This document shows, in pieces, positions 7,659-16,830 of a stretch of 64,000 nt of DNA; within the stretch, counting starts at the first letter, position 1, and each line of letters begins with the position of its first letter. The notes under the pieces are model-generated. The model was not told the DNA's origin. It ran no database searches and saw only the letters and a program-made list of their open reading frames with translations. The stretch is from an uncultured Prevotella sp. (GTDB lineage Bacteria > Bacteroidota > Bacteroidia > Bacteroidales > Bacteroidaceae). The translations under genes were made by a program, and so were the position numbers. The stretch lies in the NCBI GenBank assembly GCA_944321295.1, contig CALUKU010000002.1:62001-126000 (forward strand), written 5' to 3'.

Positions 7659-8773
7659 CCTAAAATCTCTTCATACATCCTCTCATACTGTTCGGCTACC
7701 TTCCGGTAGTCATGATATTTCCTGACGAAATCAATGCTTTGGCGCGACAGGCGCTCCACGCCGCCCTCGGTGAAGAGCGCGCGGCGCAGGGCGGCCGTGT
7801 TGTCGTCGTCGCTGAGGTCGGGGCTGACGTTGATTATCGGGCGCAGCCGGCGCTCGCCTATGAAACTATAATAATCCTCCTCGCCGCCGCCTATCACCAC
7901 CGTGCCGCGCGCCATGGCCGCCAGGGCGTTCATCGACGGCGTGTAGCTGTAAAGCTGGTCCACGAGCACGTCGGCCTCGGCCAGCATGCGGCAATACTCC
8001 GTGTAAGGCACATTCCTGGCGTAGACAATCTTCAGCCTGCCCGGCCGCTCGGCCGACAGCCGCTCAAGCAGGCGGGCTATGCGCATGGCGCCCTTAAGGT
8101 AGTCGCGGTCGGGCTGCACGCCCACGAGCACCCTCAATGTGCCGCCCGTGCCCTTGACGCGCACGCCCGACGACGGCAGCTCCATGGGCAGGCCGATGTA
8201 GCGCAGCTTGGGGCGGTAAGGCCCGTCGGCGTAGCACAGGTAATACTCATACAGGCATGGCACCAGGGCGTCGGCCGCCTCGCTGGCCTTGCGCCAGCAG
8301 CTGACGCACTCGGGCAGGCGCTGCTCGGCTATGCGGGCGAGGTTGTCTGTAGAGTCAAGGTTCTGCTGCCGGCCCTGCCAGAAGCAGTCAGAATAGGCCG
8401 GCGTGCCCCTCAGCTGCATCTCAATGACCTGCGGGTCGTCGCCGTAGCAGCCCTTCACCAGGCAGCGGTTATGGCGCTTAAGGAAGCTCGTCATCAGCTC
8501 GTTCCAGCGCATGCCCAGCGGCACGTACTGGTAGTTGTGTATCTGCACCACGTCGTTGCCCGTGAGCGCCGGCAGGTTGCGCAGCAGGGCGGAGAGCACC
8601 CGCAGTCCGCCGCGGCGCCCCAGCGACATGTCGCGGCGCAGGTCGATGTCGCGCGGCGAGTCGTGCCAGCCGTTGCCGTCAGACATCAGCGTCACCCGGT
8701 GGCCCCGCTCCGTGAGGCCCTTCTTAAGGGTGTTGTGCAGATAGCTCGCCTCGCCGGCCAAGAGGATTTTCAT
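7652..8773 (-). CDS. GT-B fold glycosyltransferase (GT1/GT4-like)
   Basis: A 373-residue protein starting MKILLAGEASYLHNTLKKGL, a Rossmann-type entry with the GxAS/N-terminal GT-B look, then IDLRRDMSLGRRGG, NDVVQIHNYQYVP and a C-terminal region with ADVLVDQLYSYTPSMNALAA and GTVVIGGGEEDYYSFIGE, where GT4 enzymes bind the donor nucleotide. The E-x7-E motif is degenerate, so activity and subfamily are less certain than for its neighbours. It is convergent with the GT2-GT4 pair and stands alone on its strand before nadA. A role in envelope glycan assembly is inferred from context. Confidence 0.75.
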   Translation of the reverse strand: MKILLAGEASYLHNTLKKGLTERGHRVTLMSDGNGWHDSPRDIDLRRDMSLGRRGGLRVLSALLRNLPALTGNDVVQIHNYQYVPLGMRWNELMTSFLKRHNRCLVKGCYGDDPQVIEMQLRGTPAYSDCFWQGRQQNLDSTDNLARIAEQRLPECVSCWRKASEAADALVPCLYEYYLCYADGPYRPKLRYIGLPMELPSSGVRVKGTGGTLRVLVGVQPDRDYLKGAMRIARLLERLSAERPGRLKIVYARNVPYTEYCRMLAEADVLVDQLYSYTPSMNALAAMARGTVVIGGGEEDYYSFIGERRLRPIINVSPDLSDDDNTAALRRALFTEGGVERLSRQSIDFVRKYHDYRKVAEQYERMYEEILGN

Positions 8774-8784
8774 TATTATTTTAT

Positions 8785-8965
8785 AAGGAGTTTTATTAGG
8801 AGTTAAGGAGTTATGTAGTTAAGGAGTTAAGACAATAGCCCTGCAACGGCGCATCGGGCTTATTTTTTAGGAGTTAAGGAGTTAAAGGAGTTAAGGAGTT
8901 AAGACAATAGCCCTGCAACGGCGCATCGGGCTTATTGGGCTTATTTGGCTCATTGGGCCCATCCC
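8785..8965. repeat. Composite repeat, tandemly duplicated copy
   Basis: The unit AAGGAGTTAAGACAATAGCC-CTGCAACGGCGCATCGGGCT occurs twice, at ~8820 and ~8893, a near-exact direct duplication of ~73-bp period. It is followed by the GGGCTTATTTGGCTCATT tandem that precedes the nadA stop. No gene is visible in 8774-8997. Confidence 0.8.
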
Positions 8966-8997
8966 TTCCTATCATGGCCCCTCCCCTCCTGTCATGC

Positions 8998-9972
8998 TTA
9001 GCTCATCTCCAGCATCCTCTCTATCGGCTTCACGGCCCGTTGCGCTATGTCGTCGGGCACGTTCACCTCGGGCCACTCGTATTTCAGCGTGTTATAGAGC
9101 TTCAGCAGGGTGTTCATCTTCATATACTCGCACTCGTTGCGGGCGTCGCCCGTCGAGGGCGGCACGGCTATGAACTCCGTCGAGGGGCAGCGGCGGCGCA
9201 TCTCGTGCAGTATGCCGGCCTCGGTGGCCACGATGTATGTCAGCTCGGGATGCGCCGCGGCATACTCAAGCATGACGGCCGTAGAGCCTTTGACGTCGGC
9301 CTCGGCCAACACGTCGGCCTTACATTCTAAGTGGGCCATCACTACGGCTCCCGGGTGACAGGCCTTCAGCCGCCTCAGGGCCTCGGCCGTGAAGCGCTCG
9401 TGGACGTGGCAGCCGCCGCGCCAGAGCAACATTCGGCGGCCCGTGGCGCCGTTGATGTAGTCGCCCAGGTTATAGTCGGGGCCGAAGATGATCTTCTCGT
9501 CCTCGGGCAGCTTGCCTACCACGCGCTCGGCGTTGCCGCTGGTAACGACGACGTCGGTCAGCGCCTTGACGGCCGCCGTGGTGTTGACATAGCTAACGAC
9601 GGTGTGGCCGGGGTGGCTGCGTTTCATGGCCTCCAGCTCTGCAGAAGGGCACGAATCGGCCAGCGAACAGCCAGCTTTCAGGTCTAAACAGAGCACCTTT
9701 TTGCCGGGGCAGAGCAGCTTGCACGTTTCCGCCATGAAGTGTACGCCGCACATCACGATGACGTCGGCCTCGGTCCCGGCCGCCTTGCGGGCCAGCGCCA
9801 GCGAGTCGCCTATGAAGTCGGCCGCGTCCTGCACGTCGCCCGGCGTGTAGTAGTGGGCCATTACTACGGCGTTCTTCTCCTTGCACATGCGGCGTATCTC
9901 CGCCGCCAGGTCGGCGCCCAGGGGCACAGGCTCGTCAATCGAACCTTTCAGTTTCCATTCTTCCTTTATCAT
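8998..9972 (-). CDS. nadA: Quinolinate synthase
   Basis: Condenses iminoaspartate with dihydroxyacetone phosphate to quinolinate, the second step of de novo NAD synthesis, using a [4Fe-4S] cluster. The 324-residue protein shows three repeats of the NadA fold: AHYYTPGDVQDAADFIGDSL near residue 40, VMCGVHFMAETCKLLCPGKK (~95) and CHPGAVVMAHLECKADVLAE (~215); cysteines in MCGVHF, GGCHVHERF and NECEYMKMN are the probable cluster ligands. Normal length. nadB and nadC are not nearby. A large non-coding region lies immediately upstream. Confidence 0.96.
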   Translation of the reverse strand: MIKEEWKLKGSIDEPVPLGADLAAEIRRMCKEKNAVVMAHYYTPGDVQDAADFIGDSLALARKAAGTEADVIVMCGVHFMAETCKLLCPGKKVLCLDLKAGCSLADSCPSAELEAMKRSHPGHTVVSYVNTTAAVKALTDVVVTSGNAERVVGKLPEDEKIIFGPDYNLGDYINGATGRRMLLWRGGCHVHERFTAEALRRLKACHPGAVVMAHLECKADVLAEADVKGSTAVMLEYAAAHPELTYIVATEAGILHEMRRRCPSTEFIAVPPSTGDARNECEYMKMNTLLKLYNTLKYEWPEVNVPDDIAQRAVKPIERMLEMS

Positions 9973-9989
9973 TTTCGCTTGATTTTTTG

Positions 9990-9997
9990 TATCTTTG
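9990..9997 (+). promoter_or_regulatory. Orphan -7 box (TATCTTTG) pointing into the non-coding block
   Basis: A TAnnTTTG match on the plus strand just upstream of nadA, pointing away from it. The only thing it could transcribe is the DnaA-box block or a short transcript; an ATG at 10000 opens just 14 codons. Confidence 0.3.
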
Positions 9998-10017
9998 CAT
10001 GAGGCCGGCTGACGGAT

Positions 10018-10422
10018 TGCCGGCGGCCGTTTCCGTCACGTAATCCACAGGCTAATCATATTTTTATTCTTTTTTCTTTTTCCGAAAAAAAAGAGATGAA
10101 GCCTTATGATATGCCGTGGATATGTGCAAAACTTTCGGCCCGGATGTTTGGTTTTTCGGTTATCACCGTCTTGAAGCCTGTTATCAACGGCCGCGATTAA
10201 TTGTTTATGGCTGTGTGTCAGGCGCTAACGCGCGTTTTCCACAATATCGCGGCATTGGCTGCAAAGTTAATAAGTTTATATCTTTTTTTGCCATCAAACC
10301 GTTGAAAACTTGTGTATTTCGGCCTCACAACCGTGTTGATATCCACACGCCGACGGCCGCCCGCCGCCATGCGGTGGATATCAACACGGTTGTCAACAGG
10401 TTTTTCCACAGGGTTATCAACA
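10018..10422. other. Candidate replication origin: cluster of DnaA-box-like sites with AT-rich stretch
   Basis: No coding. Near-consensus DnaA boxes (TTATCCACA with one mismatch) are at 10041-10049 (TAATCCACA), 10235-10243 and 10402-10410 (both TTTTCCACA), 10339-10347 (ATATCCACA) and 10414-10422 (TTATCAACA), with weaker GTTATCAAC/GTGGATAT variants between. A 20-bp perfect inverted repeat (10327-10346 and 10374-10393, ACAACCGTGTTGATATCCAC and its complement) embeds two of them. An AT-rich tract at ~10057-10097 could unwind. dnaA is not adjacent, so this is inference from motif density. Confidence 0.45.
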
Positions 10423-10588
10423 ATTAAGAAGTTAGAGAAGTTATCACTCGCTGCGCTCGTTCAAGGAGTTAACGGGAGTTAGGCTCCCTTGCGGTCGCCC
10501 GGAGTTAACGGACAATAGCTTGCGTGGGTAATGTCAGTTAACTCCCTGAACGAGCGCAGCGAGTGATAACTCCCGATAACTCCTTATC
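10423..10588. repeat. GTTAACTCC element, copy 2
   Basis: AATTAAGAAGTTAGAGAAGT and AAGGAGTTAACGGGAGTTAG on the left; CAGTTAACTCCCTGAACGAG and GATAACTCCCGATAACTCC on the right; shoulders ACTCGCTGCGCTCGT and GAACGAGCGCAGCGAGT are complementary to each other. The centre is AACGGACAATAGCTTGCGTG. Same architecture as 4311-4462, 30007-30146 and 61616-61755. Confidence 0.8.
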
Positions 10589-10639
10589 TAATATTGTCTG
10601 ATTATTCACCATTCATTTTTAATTTTTCATTTTTTAATA

Positions 10640-10647
10640 TATCTTTG
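10640..10647 (+). promoter_or_regulatory. -7 promoter box (TATCTTTG) of the ABC exporter gene
   Basis: A TAnnTTTG match ending 7 bp before the ATG at 10655. Short leader, like the other promoters in this window. Confidence 0.5.
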
Positions 10648-10654
10648 CAGCCAT

Positions 10655-12511
10655 ATGAAAGAATTCATGCAAGTATTGCGCCGCTTCGTGCCGCCTTACA
10701 AGAAGTATCTCGTGCTTACGGTAGTGTTCAACATCCTTTCGGCCGTGCTGAACATATTCTCGTTCTTGGCCATAATCCCGATTCTGCAGATAATCTTCCA
10801 GACGGGCGTGGCCTCGCCTGCCCCGGCCCCCGTGGAGCTTGACCTGTGGGGCAGGCTGGCCTCGTTCGACTTCACCGGGCTGAAGGACGCGGCGTCGGCC
10901 AACGCCGAATATTACATAAGGGCGATGATCGGCGACATAGGCCAGGAGATGACGCTGCTCGTCATCGGCCTCTTCCTCGTCTTCGCCACGATGCTCAAGA
11001 CGGGCGCCTACTTCATCTCGTCGGCCACGGTGATACCCATCCGCACGGGAGTGGTGCGCGACATCCGCAACCAGCTCTACCGCAAGATTACGTCGCTGCC
11101 GCTGGGCTTCTTCTCGGAGGAGCGCAAGGGCGACATCATAGCCCGCATGAGCGGCGACGTGCAGGAGGTGGAAAGCTCGATCATGTCGTCGCTCGACATG
11201 CTCTTCAAGAACCCCATACTCATCGTGGCCTACTTCGCCACGCTGATGTTCGTCAGCTGGCAGCTCACGCTCTTCACGCTCGTCTTCGTGCCGCTGATGG
11301 GATGGGTCATGGGCATGGTGGGCCGCAAGCTCAAGCAGAAGTCAATAAAGGCGCAGGCCCTCTGGAGCGACACGATGAGCCAGGTGGAGGAAACGCTCGG
11401 CGGACTGCGCATAATCAAGGCCTTCTGCGCCGAGGAGAAGATGAACCGCCGCTTCGACCGCATCAACTCCGACTACCGCGAGAACGTGCGCCGCGTGAAC
11501 ACCCGCCAGCAGATGGCCCACCCCATGAGCGAGTTCCTCGGTACGGTGATGATAGTCATCGTGCTGTGGTTCGGCGGCATGCTCGTGCTCGGCGGCAACG
11601 GCCTGAGCGGTCCAACGTTCATCTACTACATGGTGATACTCTACAGCATAATCAACCCCCTGAAGGAATTCTCCAAGGCCAGCTACAACATACCCAAGGG
11701 ACTCGCCTCGATGGAGCGCATCGACAAGATACTGAAGGCCGAGAACACCATACGCGAGAAGCCGCAGCCCGTGCACGTGGCGGGCTTCAACTCGAAGATA
11801 GAGCTGCGCGACGTGTCGTTCCGCTACGGCGAGAAGTGGGTGCTGCGCCACATCAACCTCACCATCGAGAAGGGCAAGACCGTAGCCATCGTAGGCCAGA
11901 GCGGCGGCGGCAAGTCGACACTCGTCGACCTCATACCACGCTACTACGACGTGCAGGAGGGCGAGGTGCTCATCGACGGCGTAAACGTAAAGGACATGGC
12001 CATACACGACCTGCGCCAGCTCATCGGCAACGTAAACCAGGAGGCGATACTCTTCAACGACTCGTTCCGTAACAACATATCATTCGGCGTCGACGGAGCC
12101 ACGCAGGAGCAGATAGAGGCCGCCGCGAGGATAGCCAACGCCCACGACTTCATCATGGAGACGGAGCACGGCTACGACACCAACATCGGCGACCGCGGCA
12201 GCCGACTCTCGGGCGGACAGCGCCAGCGCGTCAGCATAGCCCGCGCCATACTCAAGAACCCGCCCATACTCATCCTCGACGAGGCCACCTCGGCCCTCGA
12301 CACCGAGAGCGAGCGCCTCGTGCAGCAGGCCCTCGAGCACCTGATGAAGACGCGCACCACCGTGGCAATTGCCCACCGCCTGTCGACCATTAAGAACGCC
12401 GACGAGATATGCGTCATCCACGAGGGACAGATAGTAGAGCGGGGCACACACGAGGAGCTGCTCGCCAAGGGCGGCTACTACAAGAAGCTCAACGACATGC
12501 AAAGCCTGTAA
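10655..12511 (+). CDS. ABC transporter, fused permease/ATPase (MsbA-like lipid exporter)
   Basis: A 618-residue half-transporter working as a homodimer in the inner membrane. Residues 1-340 form six transmembrane helices (VFNILSAVLNIFSFLAIIPI, LLVIGLFLVFATMLKTGAYF and others) with coupling-helix segments; the ATPase follows with Walker A GQSGGGKSTLV, signature LSGGQRQRVSIARA and Walker B ILILDEATSALD, then the H-loop AHRLST. Type IV exporters of this build flip lipid A-core or other lipids. The acyltransferase and glycosyltransferase that follow support an LPS role, but a peptide or drug substrate is possible. After the TAA stop come AAATTAAAAATTAACAATTA repeat units. Confidence 0.9.
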   Translation: MKEFMQVLRRFVPPYKKYLVLTVVFNILSAVLNIFSFLAIIPILQIIFQTGVASPAPAPVELDLWGRLASFDFTGLKDAASANAEYYIRAMIGDIGQEMTLLVIGLFLVFATMLKTGAYFISSATVIPIRTGVVRDIRNQLYRKITSLPLGFFSEERKGDIIARMSGDVQEVESSIMSSLDMLFKNPILIVAYFATLMFVSWQLTLFTLVFVPLMGWVMGMVGRKLKQKSIKAQALWSDTMSQVEETLGGLRIIKAFCAEEKMNRRFDRINSDYRENVRRVNTRQQMAHPMSEFLGTVMIVIVLWFGGMLVLGGNGLSGPTFIYYMVILYSIINPLKEFSKASYNIPKGLASMERIDKILKAENTIREKPQPVHVAGFNSKIELRDVSFRYGEKWVLRHINLTIEKGKTVAIVGQSGGGKSTLVDLIPRYYDVQEGEVLIDGVNVKDMAIHDLRQLIGNVNQEAILFNDSFRNNISFGVDGATQEQIEAAARIANAHDFIMETEHGYDTNIGDRGSRLSGGQRQRVSIARAILKNPPILILDEATSALDTESERLVQQALEHLMKTRTTVAIAHRLSTIKNADEICVIHEGQIVERGTHEELLAKGGYYKKLNDMQSL

Positions 12512-12602
12512 GAAATTAAAAATTAACAATTAACAATCACTCACGGCGTATCAGGCCCATCAAGCCCATTGGGCTAATATTATAATAAAAGATAATAAGC
12601 CT
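12512..12602. repeat. Short AATTAAAAATTAACAATT plus GGCCCATCAAGCCC repeats
   Basis: Begins right at the ABC transporter stop codon with AT-rich repeat units and continues with CAGGCCCATCAAGCCCATTG, a member of the GGC-TTATT-GGGCC family. Small, but it shows the two families side by side. Confidence 0.55.
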
Positions 12603-12611
12603 AAGCAACCA

Positions 12612-13517
12612 ATGAGGAAAGCCATACAAGGATTAGCGTTGGCGGCGTTCTATCTTATGTCGCTGCTGCCTTACAGGGCGCTCTACGCCTTGTCAGACTT
12701 TCTTTACGTCATTGTTTACCGCCTCGTGCGCTACCGCCTCTCCACCGTGAGGCGCAACATGGCGGCCGCCTTCCCCGACGATACGGCCGACGGACTGCGC
12801 CGGACGGAGCAGGGCTTCTACCGCTGGATGTGCGACTACTTTGTTGAGACCGTCAAGCTCATGACCGTGCCGCATGACGAGCTGTTCCGCCGGGCCGAGT
12901 TCCGCGGCGCCGAGGCCGTAGAGGACTGCTTCGACCGCGGCCAGGCATGCGCCGCAATACTGGGACACTACGGCAACTGGGAGCTGCTGACCGCCATCGG
13001 ACTGACCTTCAGGCGCCACAAGGAGGCCGTCGTGGGCCTCGTCTACACGCCGTTGAACAACAAGACGCTCGACCGCCTCTTCATCAAGATACGCCAGAAC
13101 ACGGGCGGCGTGTGCGTGCCAAAGCAGGACATTCTGCGCTACCTCGTTGAGTTCAGGCGACAGAACCTGATGAACATCTTCGGCTACGTGGCCGACCAAA
13201 TGCCCGACGGGCAGGCGGCACAGCTCGGCCTCGACTTCCTCGGGCGCCGCGTGCCCGTCTTCACCGGGGCCGAGAAGCTCATGCGCAAGATGGGCAACGC
13301 CGTGTTCTACATCGACGTGGAGCGCCCCGCCCGCGGCAAGTACGTGTTCACCTTCGTGCCGCTGACGGCCGACCCCGAGGCCATGCCCGAGCACGAGCTG
13401 ACGCGCCGCTTCTTCGACATGCTGGAGCGCAGCGTGCGCCGCGACCCCAGCCTTTACCTCTGGACGCACATGCCATCGCGGCTGTCGCTCAAAACAAAGA
13501 AAAACAACACGATATGA
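12612..13517 (+). CDS. Lysophospholipid/lipid A acyltransferase (LpxL/HtrB-like)
   Basis: A 301-residue membrane-associated acyltransferase. After an N-terminal hydrophobic anchor (GLALAAFYLMSLLPYRALYA) it shows the catalytic HX4E block GHYGNWELLT near residue 118 and the conserved VADQMPDG near 195, as in lauroyl/myristoyl transferases acting on lipid A. The gene sits directly after an MsbA-like exporter and overlaps the next glycosyltransferase by 4 bp (ATGA at 13514), so an envelope-lipid operon is likely. Which acyl chain it moves cannot be read from sequence; in Bacteroidales similar enzymes may also make aminolipids. Confidence 0.86.
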   Translation: MRKAIQGLALAAFYLMSLLPYRALYALSDFLYVIVYRLVRYRLSTVRRNMAAAFPDDTADGLRRTEQGFYRWMCDYFVETVKLMTVPHDELFRRAEFRGAEAVEDCFDRGQACAAILGHYGNWELLTAIGLTFRRHKEAVVGLVYTPLNNKTLDRLFIKIRQNTGGVCVPKQDILRYLVEFRRQNLMNIFGYVADQMPDGQAAQLGLDFLGRRVPVFTGAEKLMRKMGNAVFYIDVERPARGKYVFTFVPLTADPEAMPEHELTRRFFDMLERSVRRDPSLYLWTHMPSRLSLKTKKNNTI

Positions 13518-14653
13518 CAATAGGATTCGACGCAAAGTCAATAGTGTGCAACATCACGGGCTTCGGCAACTACGGCCGCACGCTCGTGGGCGACATGGCC
13601 GAGGCCGTGCCCGCCGGCACCGTGCTCAACCTATATTCGCCCGTGCGCGGCGACGAGGCTCTGCGCCGCCAGCTGACGCTGCGCCCCTGTATGCGCTTCG
13701 TCTATCCCGACGCCGCAGGCATTAACGCCCCCCTGCAGGCCCTGTGGCACATGCGGGGCATGGTGAAAGACCTCGTGCGCGACGGCGTCCGCCTTTACCA
13801 CGGGCTCGCCGGAGAGCTGCCCGTAGGCATACGCGAGGCGGGCATAAGGACCGTGGTGACCATCCACGACCTTATCTTCATGCGCCATCCCGAGTGGTAC
13901 TCGTGGGCCGACAGGAAGCTGCGCCGGTGGAAGTTCCGCAAGACATGCCAGGAGGCCGACCGCATAATAGCCATCAGCGAGTGCACCAAGCGCGACATAA
14001 TGCTCTACGGCGACGTGCCGGCCGAGAAGATTGACGTCATCTACCAGAGCTGCGGCACGCTCTACAAGATGCGCGAGGGCGAGAAGAAGATGCACGAGGT
14101 GCATATCAACTACATGCTGCCCGAGCGCTACATCGTCAGCGTGGGCGCCCTGGAGGAGCGCAAGAACATCATGCTCGCCGTGAAGGCCATGCACCGGCTG
14201 CCTGACGACGTGAGCCTCGTCGTCGTGGGCAAGGACGGCCCTTACGGCGAGCGCGTCAGGCGTTACATCGCCGCCAACGGCCTCGACGGCCGCGTGATGT
14301 TCCTGCACGACGTGCCTACCGACGACATGCCCGCCATCTACCAGATGGCCGAGGCCTGCGTCTATCCCTCGCGCTACGAGGGTTTCGGCCTGCCCGTGAT
14401 AGAGGCCATACAGAGCGGCCTGCCCGTAGTGGCCTGCAAGGGCAGCTGTCTTGAGGAGGCGGGCGGCAACGCCACGCTCTACGTCGACCCCGACGACGTG
14501 GCCGGCATGGCCCACGCCCTGCGCCTGATGCTCAAGGGTGCGCCGGGCCGCGAGGAGCGCATAGAGGCCGGCCGGCAGTATATCACGCGCTTCGAGAACG
14601 CCGAGGTGGCGCAGAAGGTGCTCGGAGTGTATAGGGAACTGGTGGAATTTTAG
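13514..14653 (+). CDS. Family 4 glycosyltransferase
   Basis: A 379-residue GT-B enzyme with an N-terminal acceptor domain (HGLAGELPVGIREAGI, VVTIHDLIFMRHPEWY) and a C-terminal donor domain (YIVSVGALEERKNIMLAVKA, YEGFGLPVIEAIQSGLPVVA with the GT4 E-x7-E signature, GGNATLYVDPDDV). These mannosyl/glucosyltransferase-like features fit LPS or capsule assembly. Coupled by ATGA overlap to the acyltransferase. The stop TAG is followed at once by an AAAAGGTAAAAAGGTAAAA array, continuing the pattern of repeats that begin at stop codons. Confidence 0.9.
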   Translation: MTIGFDAKSIVCNITGFGNYGRTLVGDMAEAVPAGTVLNLYSPVRGDEALRRQLTLRPCMRFVYPDAAGINAPLQALWHMRGMVKDLVRDGVRLYHGLAGELPVGIREAGIRTVVTIHDLIFMRHPEWYSWADRKLRRWKFRKTCQEADRIIAISECTKRDIMLYGDVPAEKIDVIYQSCGTLYKMREGEKKMHEVHINYMLPERYIVSVGALEERKNIMLAVKAMHRLPDDVSLVVVGKDGPYGERVRRYIAANGLDGRVMFLHDVPTDDMPAIYQMAEACVYPSRYEGFGLPVIEAIQSGLPVVACKGSCLEEAGGNATLYVDPDDVAGMAHALRLMLKGAPGREERIEAGRQYITRFENAEVAQKVLGVYRELVEF

Positions 14654-14764
14654 AAAAGGTAAAAAGGTAAAAAGGTAAAAAAGTAAAAAGGTAAAACAAG
14701 CTTGCAGGCGTGTATTTTTCACCCTTTCAGCGTTTTACCTTTTTACTTTTTTACCTTTTTACCG
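14651..14764. repeat. GTAAAAAGG inverted array between convergent genes
   Basis: Tandem GGTAAAAAGGTAAAAAAG starts at the stop of the glycosyltransferase gene; after a centre with AAGCTTGCAGGCGTGTATTT the complement CCTTTTTACTTTTTTACC runs towards metG. The two halves can form a ~45-bp stem and may end transcription from both sides. Confidence 0.75.
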
Positions 14765-14781
14765 TTTTTATCGTTTTGCCT

Positions 14782-16830
14782 TTATCCCACCTGGCTGCCG
14801 GGCTTTACGTCGGCGGAGGTGGTTATGAGGCTGAGCTGGCCGTCGAAGTCTTCGGCCGAGAGTATCATGCCCTGGCTCTCGATGCCCTTCAGTGTGCGGG
14901 GCGCGAGGTTGGCCACGAAGCATACGCGGCGGCCTACAAGCTCCTCGGGCTTGTAGAACTTGGCTATGCCGCTGACGATGGTGCGGTCTTGTCCGCTGCC
15001 GTCGTCGATGGTGAACTTGAGCAGCTTGTCGGCCTTCTTCACCTTCTCGCAGGCCTTTACGAGGCCCACGCGTATGTCAATCTTCTCGAAGTCGTCGAAG
15101 GCTATCACGGGCTTCACGTCCTTAGCCTTGTAGGCGGCCTCGGCGTTGGCCTTCTTTGTGGCCTCGAGCTTGTCGAGCTGGTATTGTATCACGCTGTCTT
15201 CAATCTTCTCGAAGAGCAGTTCGGGCTCGGCCAACTGGTGTCCGGCGGCGAGCAGGTCGACGGAGCCGAGCTGGTTCCAGTCGAACTCGTCGATGTTCAA
15301 CATCTTCCTCAGGCGCGCGCTGCTGAACGGCAGGAACGGCTCGAAGGCTATGGCCAGGTTGGCCACGAGCTGCAGCGAGATGTTCAGGATGGTTTCGACG
15401 CGGGCCATGTCGGTCTTTGCCACCTTCCACGGCTCGGTGTCGGCGATGTACTTGTTGCCGATGCGTGCCAGGTTCATGGCCTCCTTCAGCGCGTCGCGGA
15501 ACTTGAAGGCGTCGAGCAGGCGCTCTACGCCGGCCTTCACGTCGTGGAACTCGGCTATGGTCTGGCGGTCGATGTCCTGCAGTTCGCCGCAGGCGGGCAC
15601 GCGGCCGTCGAAGTATTTCTTGGTGAGCTGCAGGGCGCGGTTGACGAAGTTGCCGTAGATGCCCACCAGCTCGCTGTTGTTTCTTTCCTGGAAGTCACGC
15701 CACGTAAAGTTGTTGTCCTTCGTTTCGGGCGCGTTGGCGGTGAGCACGTAGCGCAGCACGTCCTGCTTGCCGGGCAGCTCCTGGAGGTATTCGTGCAGCC
15801 ATACGGCCCAGTTGCGCGACGTCGAAATCTTGTCGTTCTCAAGGTTGAGGAACTCGTTGGCCGGCACGTTGTCGGGCAGGATGTAGCCGCCGTGGGCCTT
15901 GAGCATGGCGGGGAAGATGAGGCAGTGGAACACGATGTTGTCCTTGCCTATGAAGTGCACGAGGCGCGTCTCGGGGTCTTTCCACCACGTTTCCCACCCC
16001 TCGGGCAGCAGTTCCTGCGTGTTAGAGATGTAGCCTATGGGCGCGTCGAACCATACGTAGAGCACCTTGCCCTCGGCTCCTGCGACGGGCACGGGTATGC
16101 CCCAGTCGAGGTCGCGCGTCATGGCGCGGGGCTGCAGGTCCATGTCGAGCCACGACTTGCACTGGCCGTAGACGTTGGGCCGCCACTCCTTGTGGCCCTC
16201 GAGTATCCACTCCTTGAGCCACTGCTGGTAGTCGTTGAGCGGCAGGTACCAGTTCTTTGTCTCGCGCAGCACGGGCTTCGAGCCGCTGATGGCGCTGACG
16301 GGGTTGATAAGCTCGGTCGGGTCGAGGTCAGAGCCGCACTTCTCACACTGGTCGCCGTAGGCCTTGGGGTTGTGGCAGTGGGGGCACTCGCCGGTGATGT
16401 AGCGGTCGGCGAGGAACTGCTTTGCCTCCTCGTCGTAATACTGCATCGACGTCTTCTCGACGAGCTTGCCCTCGTCGTAGAGCTTCTTGAAGAATTCCGA
16501 GGCCACGCGGGCGTGCGTCTTCGACGACGTGCGGCTGTAGATGTCGAACGATATGCCGAAGTCCTCGAAGCTCTTCTTAATCATCGCGTGGTAGCGGTCT
16601 ACCACCTGCTGGGGCGTTATGCCCTCCTTCTTTGCGCGTATGGTGATGGGCACTCCGTGCTCGTCGCTTCCGCAGATGAACTTCACGTCCTGTTTCTTCA
16701 GCCTGAGGTAGCGCACGTAGATGTCAGCCGGCACGTACACGCCGGCCAGGTGGCCGATGTGCACCCCGCCGTTGGCGTAGGGCAGGGCGGCGGTGACGGT
16801 GGTGCGCTTATAGTTCTTTCTTTCTTCCAT
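14782..16830 (-). CDS. metG: Methionyl-tRNA synthetase
   Basis: A 682-residue class Ia synthetase that charges initiator and elongator tRNA-Met. N-terminal catalytic domain with the HIGH motif in [13 protein letters not shown], a four-cysteine zinc knuckle in [20 protein letters not shown] (~140-165), and a KMSKS-equivalent [12 protein letters not shown] near 330; an anticodon-binding helical domain follows. A C-terminal tRNA-binding OB domain ([17 protein letters not shown] ... [18 protein letters not shown]) is fused, as in long bacterial MetRS that dimerise through it. Convergent with the glycosyltransferase gene; a -7 box lies 74 bp upstream of the start. Confidence 0.97.
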   Translation of the reverse strand: MEERKNYKRTTVTAALPYANGGVHIGHLAGVYVPADIYVRYLRLKKQDVKFICGSDEHGVPITIRAKKEGITPQQVVDRYHAMIKKSFEDFGISFDIYSRTSSKTHARVASEFFKKLYDEGKLVEKTSMQYYDEEAKQFLADRYITGECPHCHNPKAYGDQCEKCGSDLDPTELINPVSAISGSKPVLRETKNWYLPLNDYQQWLKEWILEGHKEWRPNVYGQCKSWLDMDLQPRAMTRDLDWGIPVPVAGAEGKVLYVWFDAPIGYISNTQELLPEGWETWWKDPETRLVHFIGKDNIVFHCLIFPAMLKAHGGYILPDNVPANEFLNLENDKISTSRNWAVWLHEYLQELPGKQDVLRYVLTANAPETKDNNFTWRDFQERNNSELVGIYGNFVNRALQLTKKYFDGRVPACGELQDIDRQTIAEFHDVKAGVERLLDAFKFRDALKEAMNLARIGNKYIADTEPWKVAKTDMARVETILNISLQLVANLAIAFEPFLPFSSARLRKMLNIDEFDWNQLGSVDLLAAGHQLAEPELLFEKIEDSVIQYQLDKLEATKKANAEAAYKAKDVKPVIAFDDFEKIDIRVGLVKACEKVKKADKLLKFTIDDGSGQDRTIVSGIAKFYKPEELVGRRVCFVANLAPRTLKGIESQGMILSAEDFDGQLSLITTSADVKPGSQVG

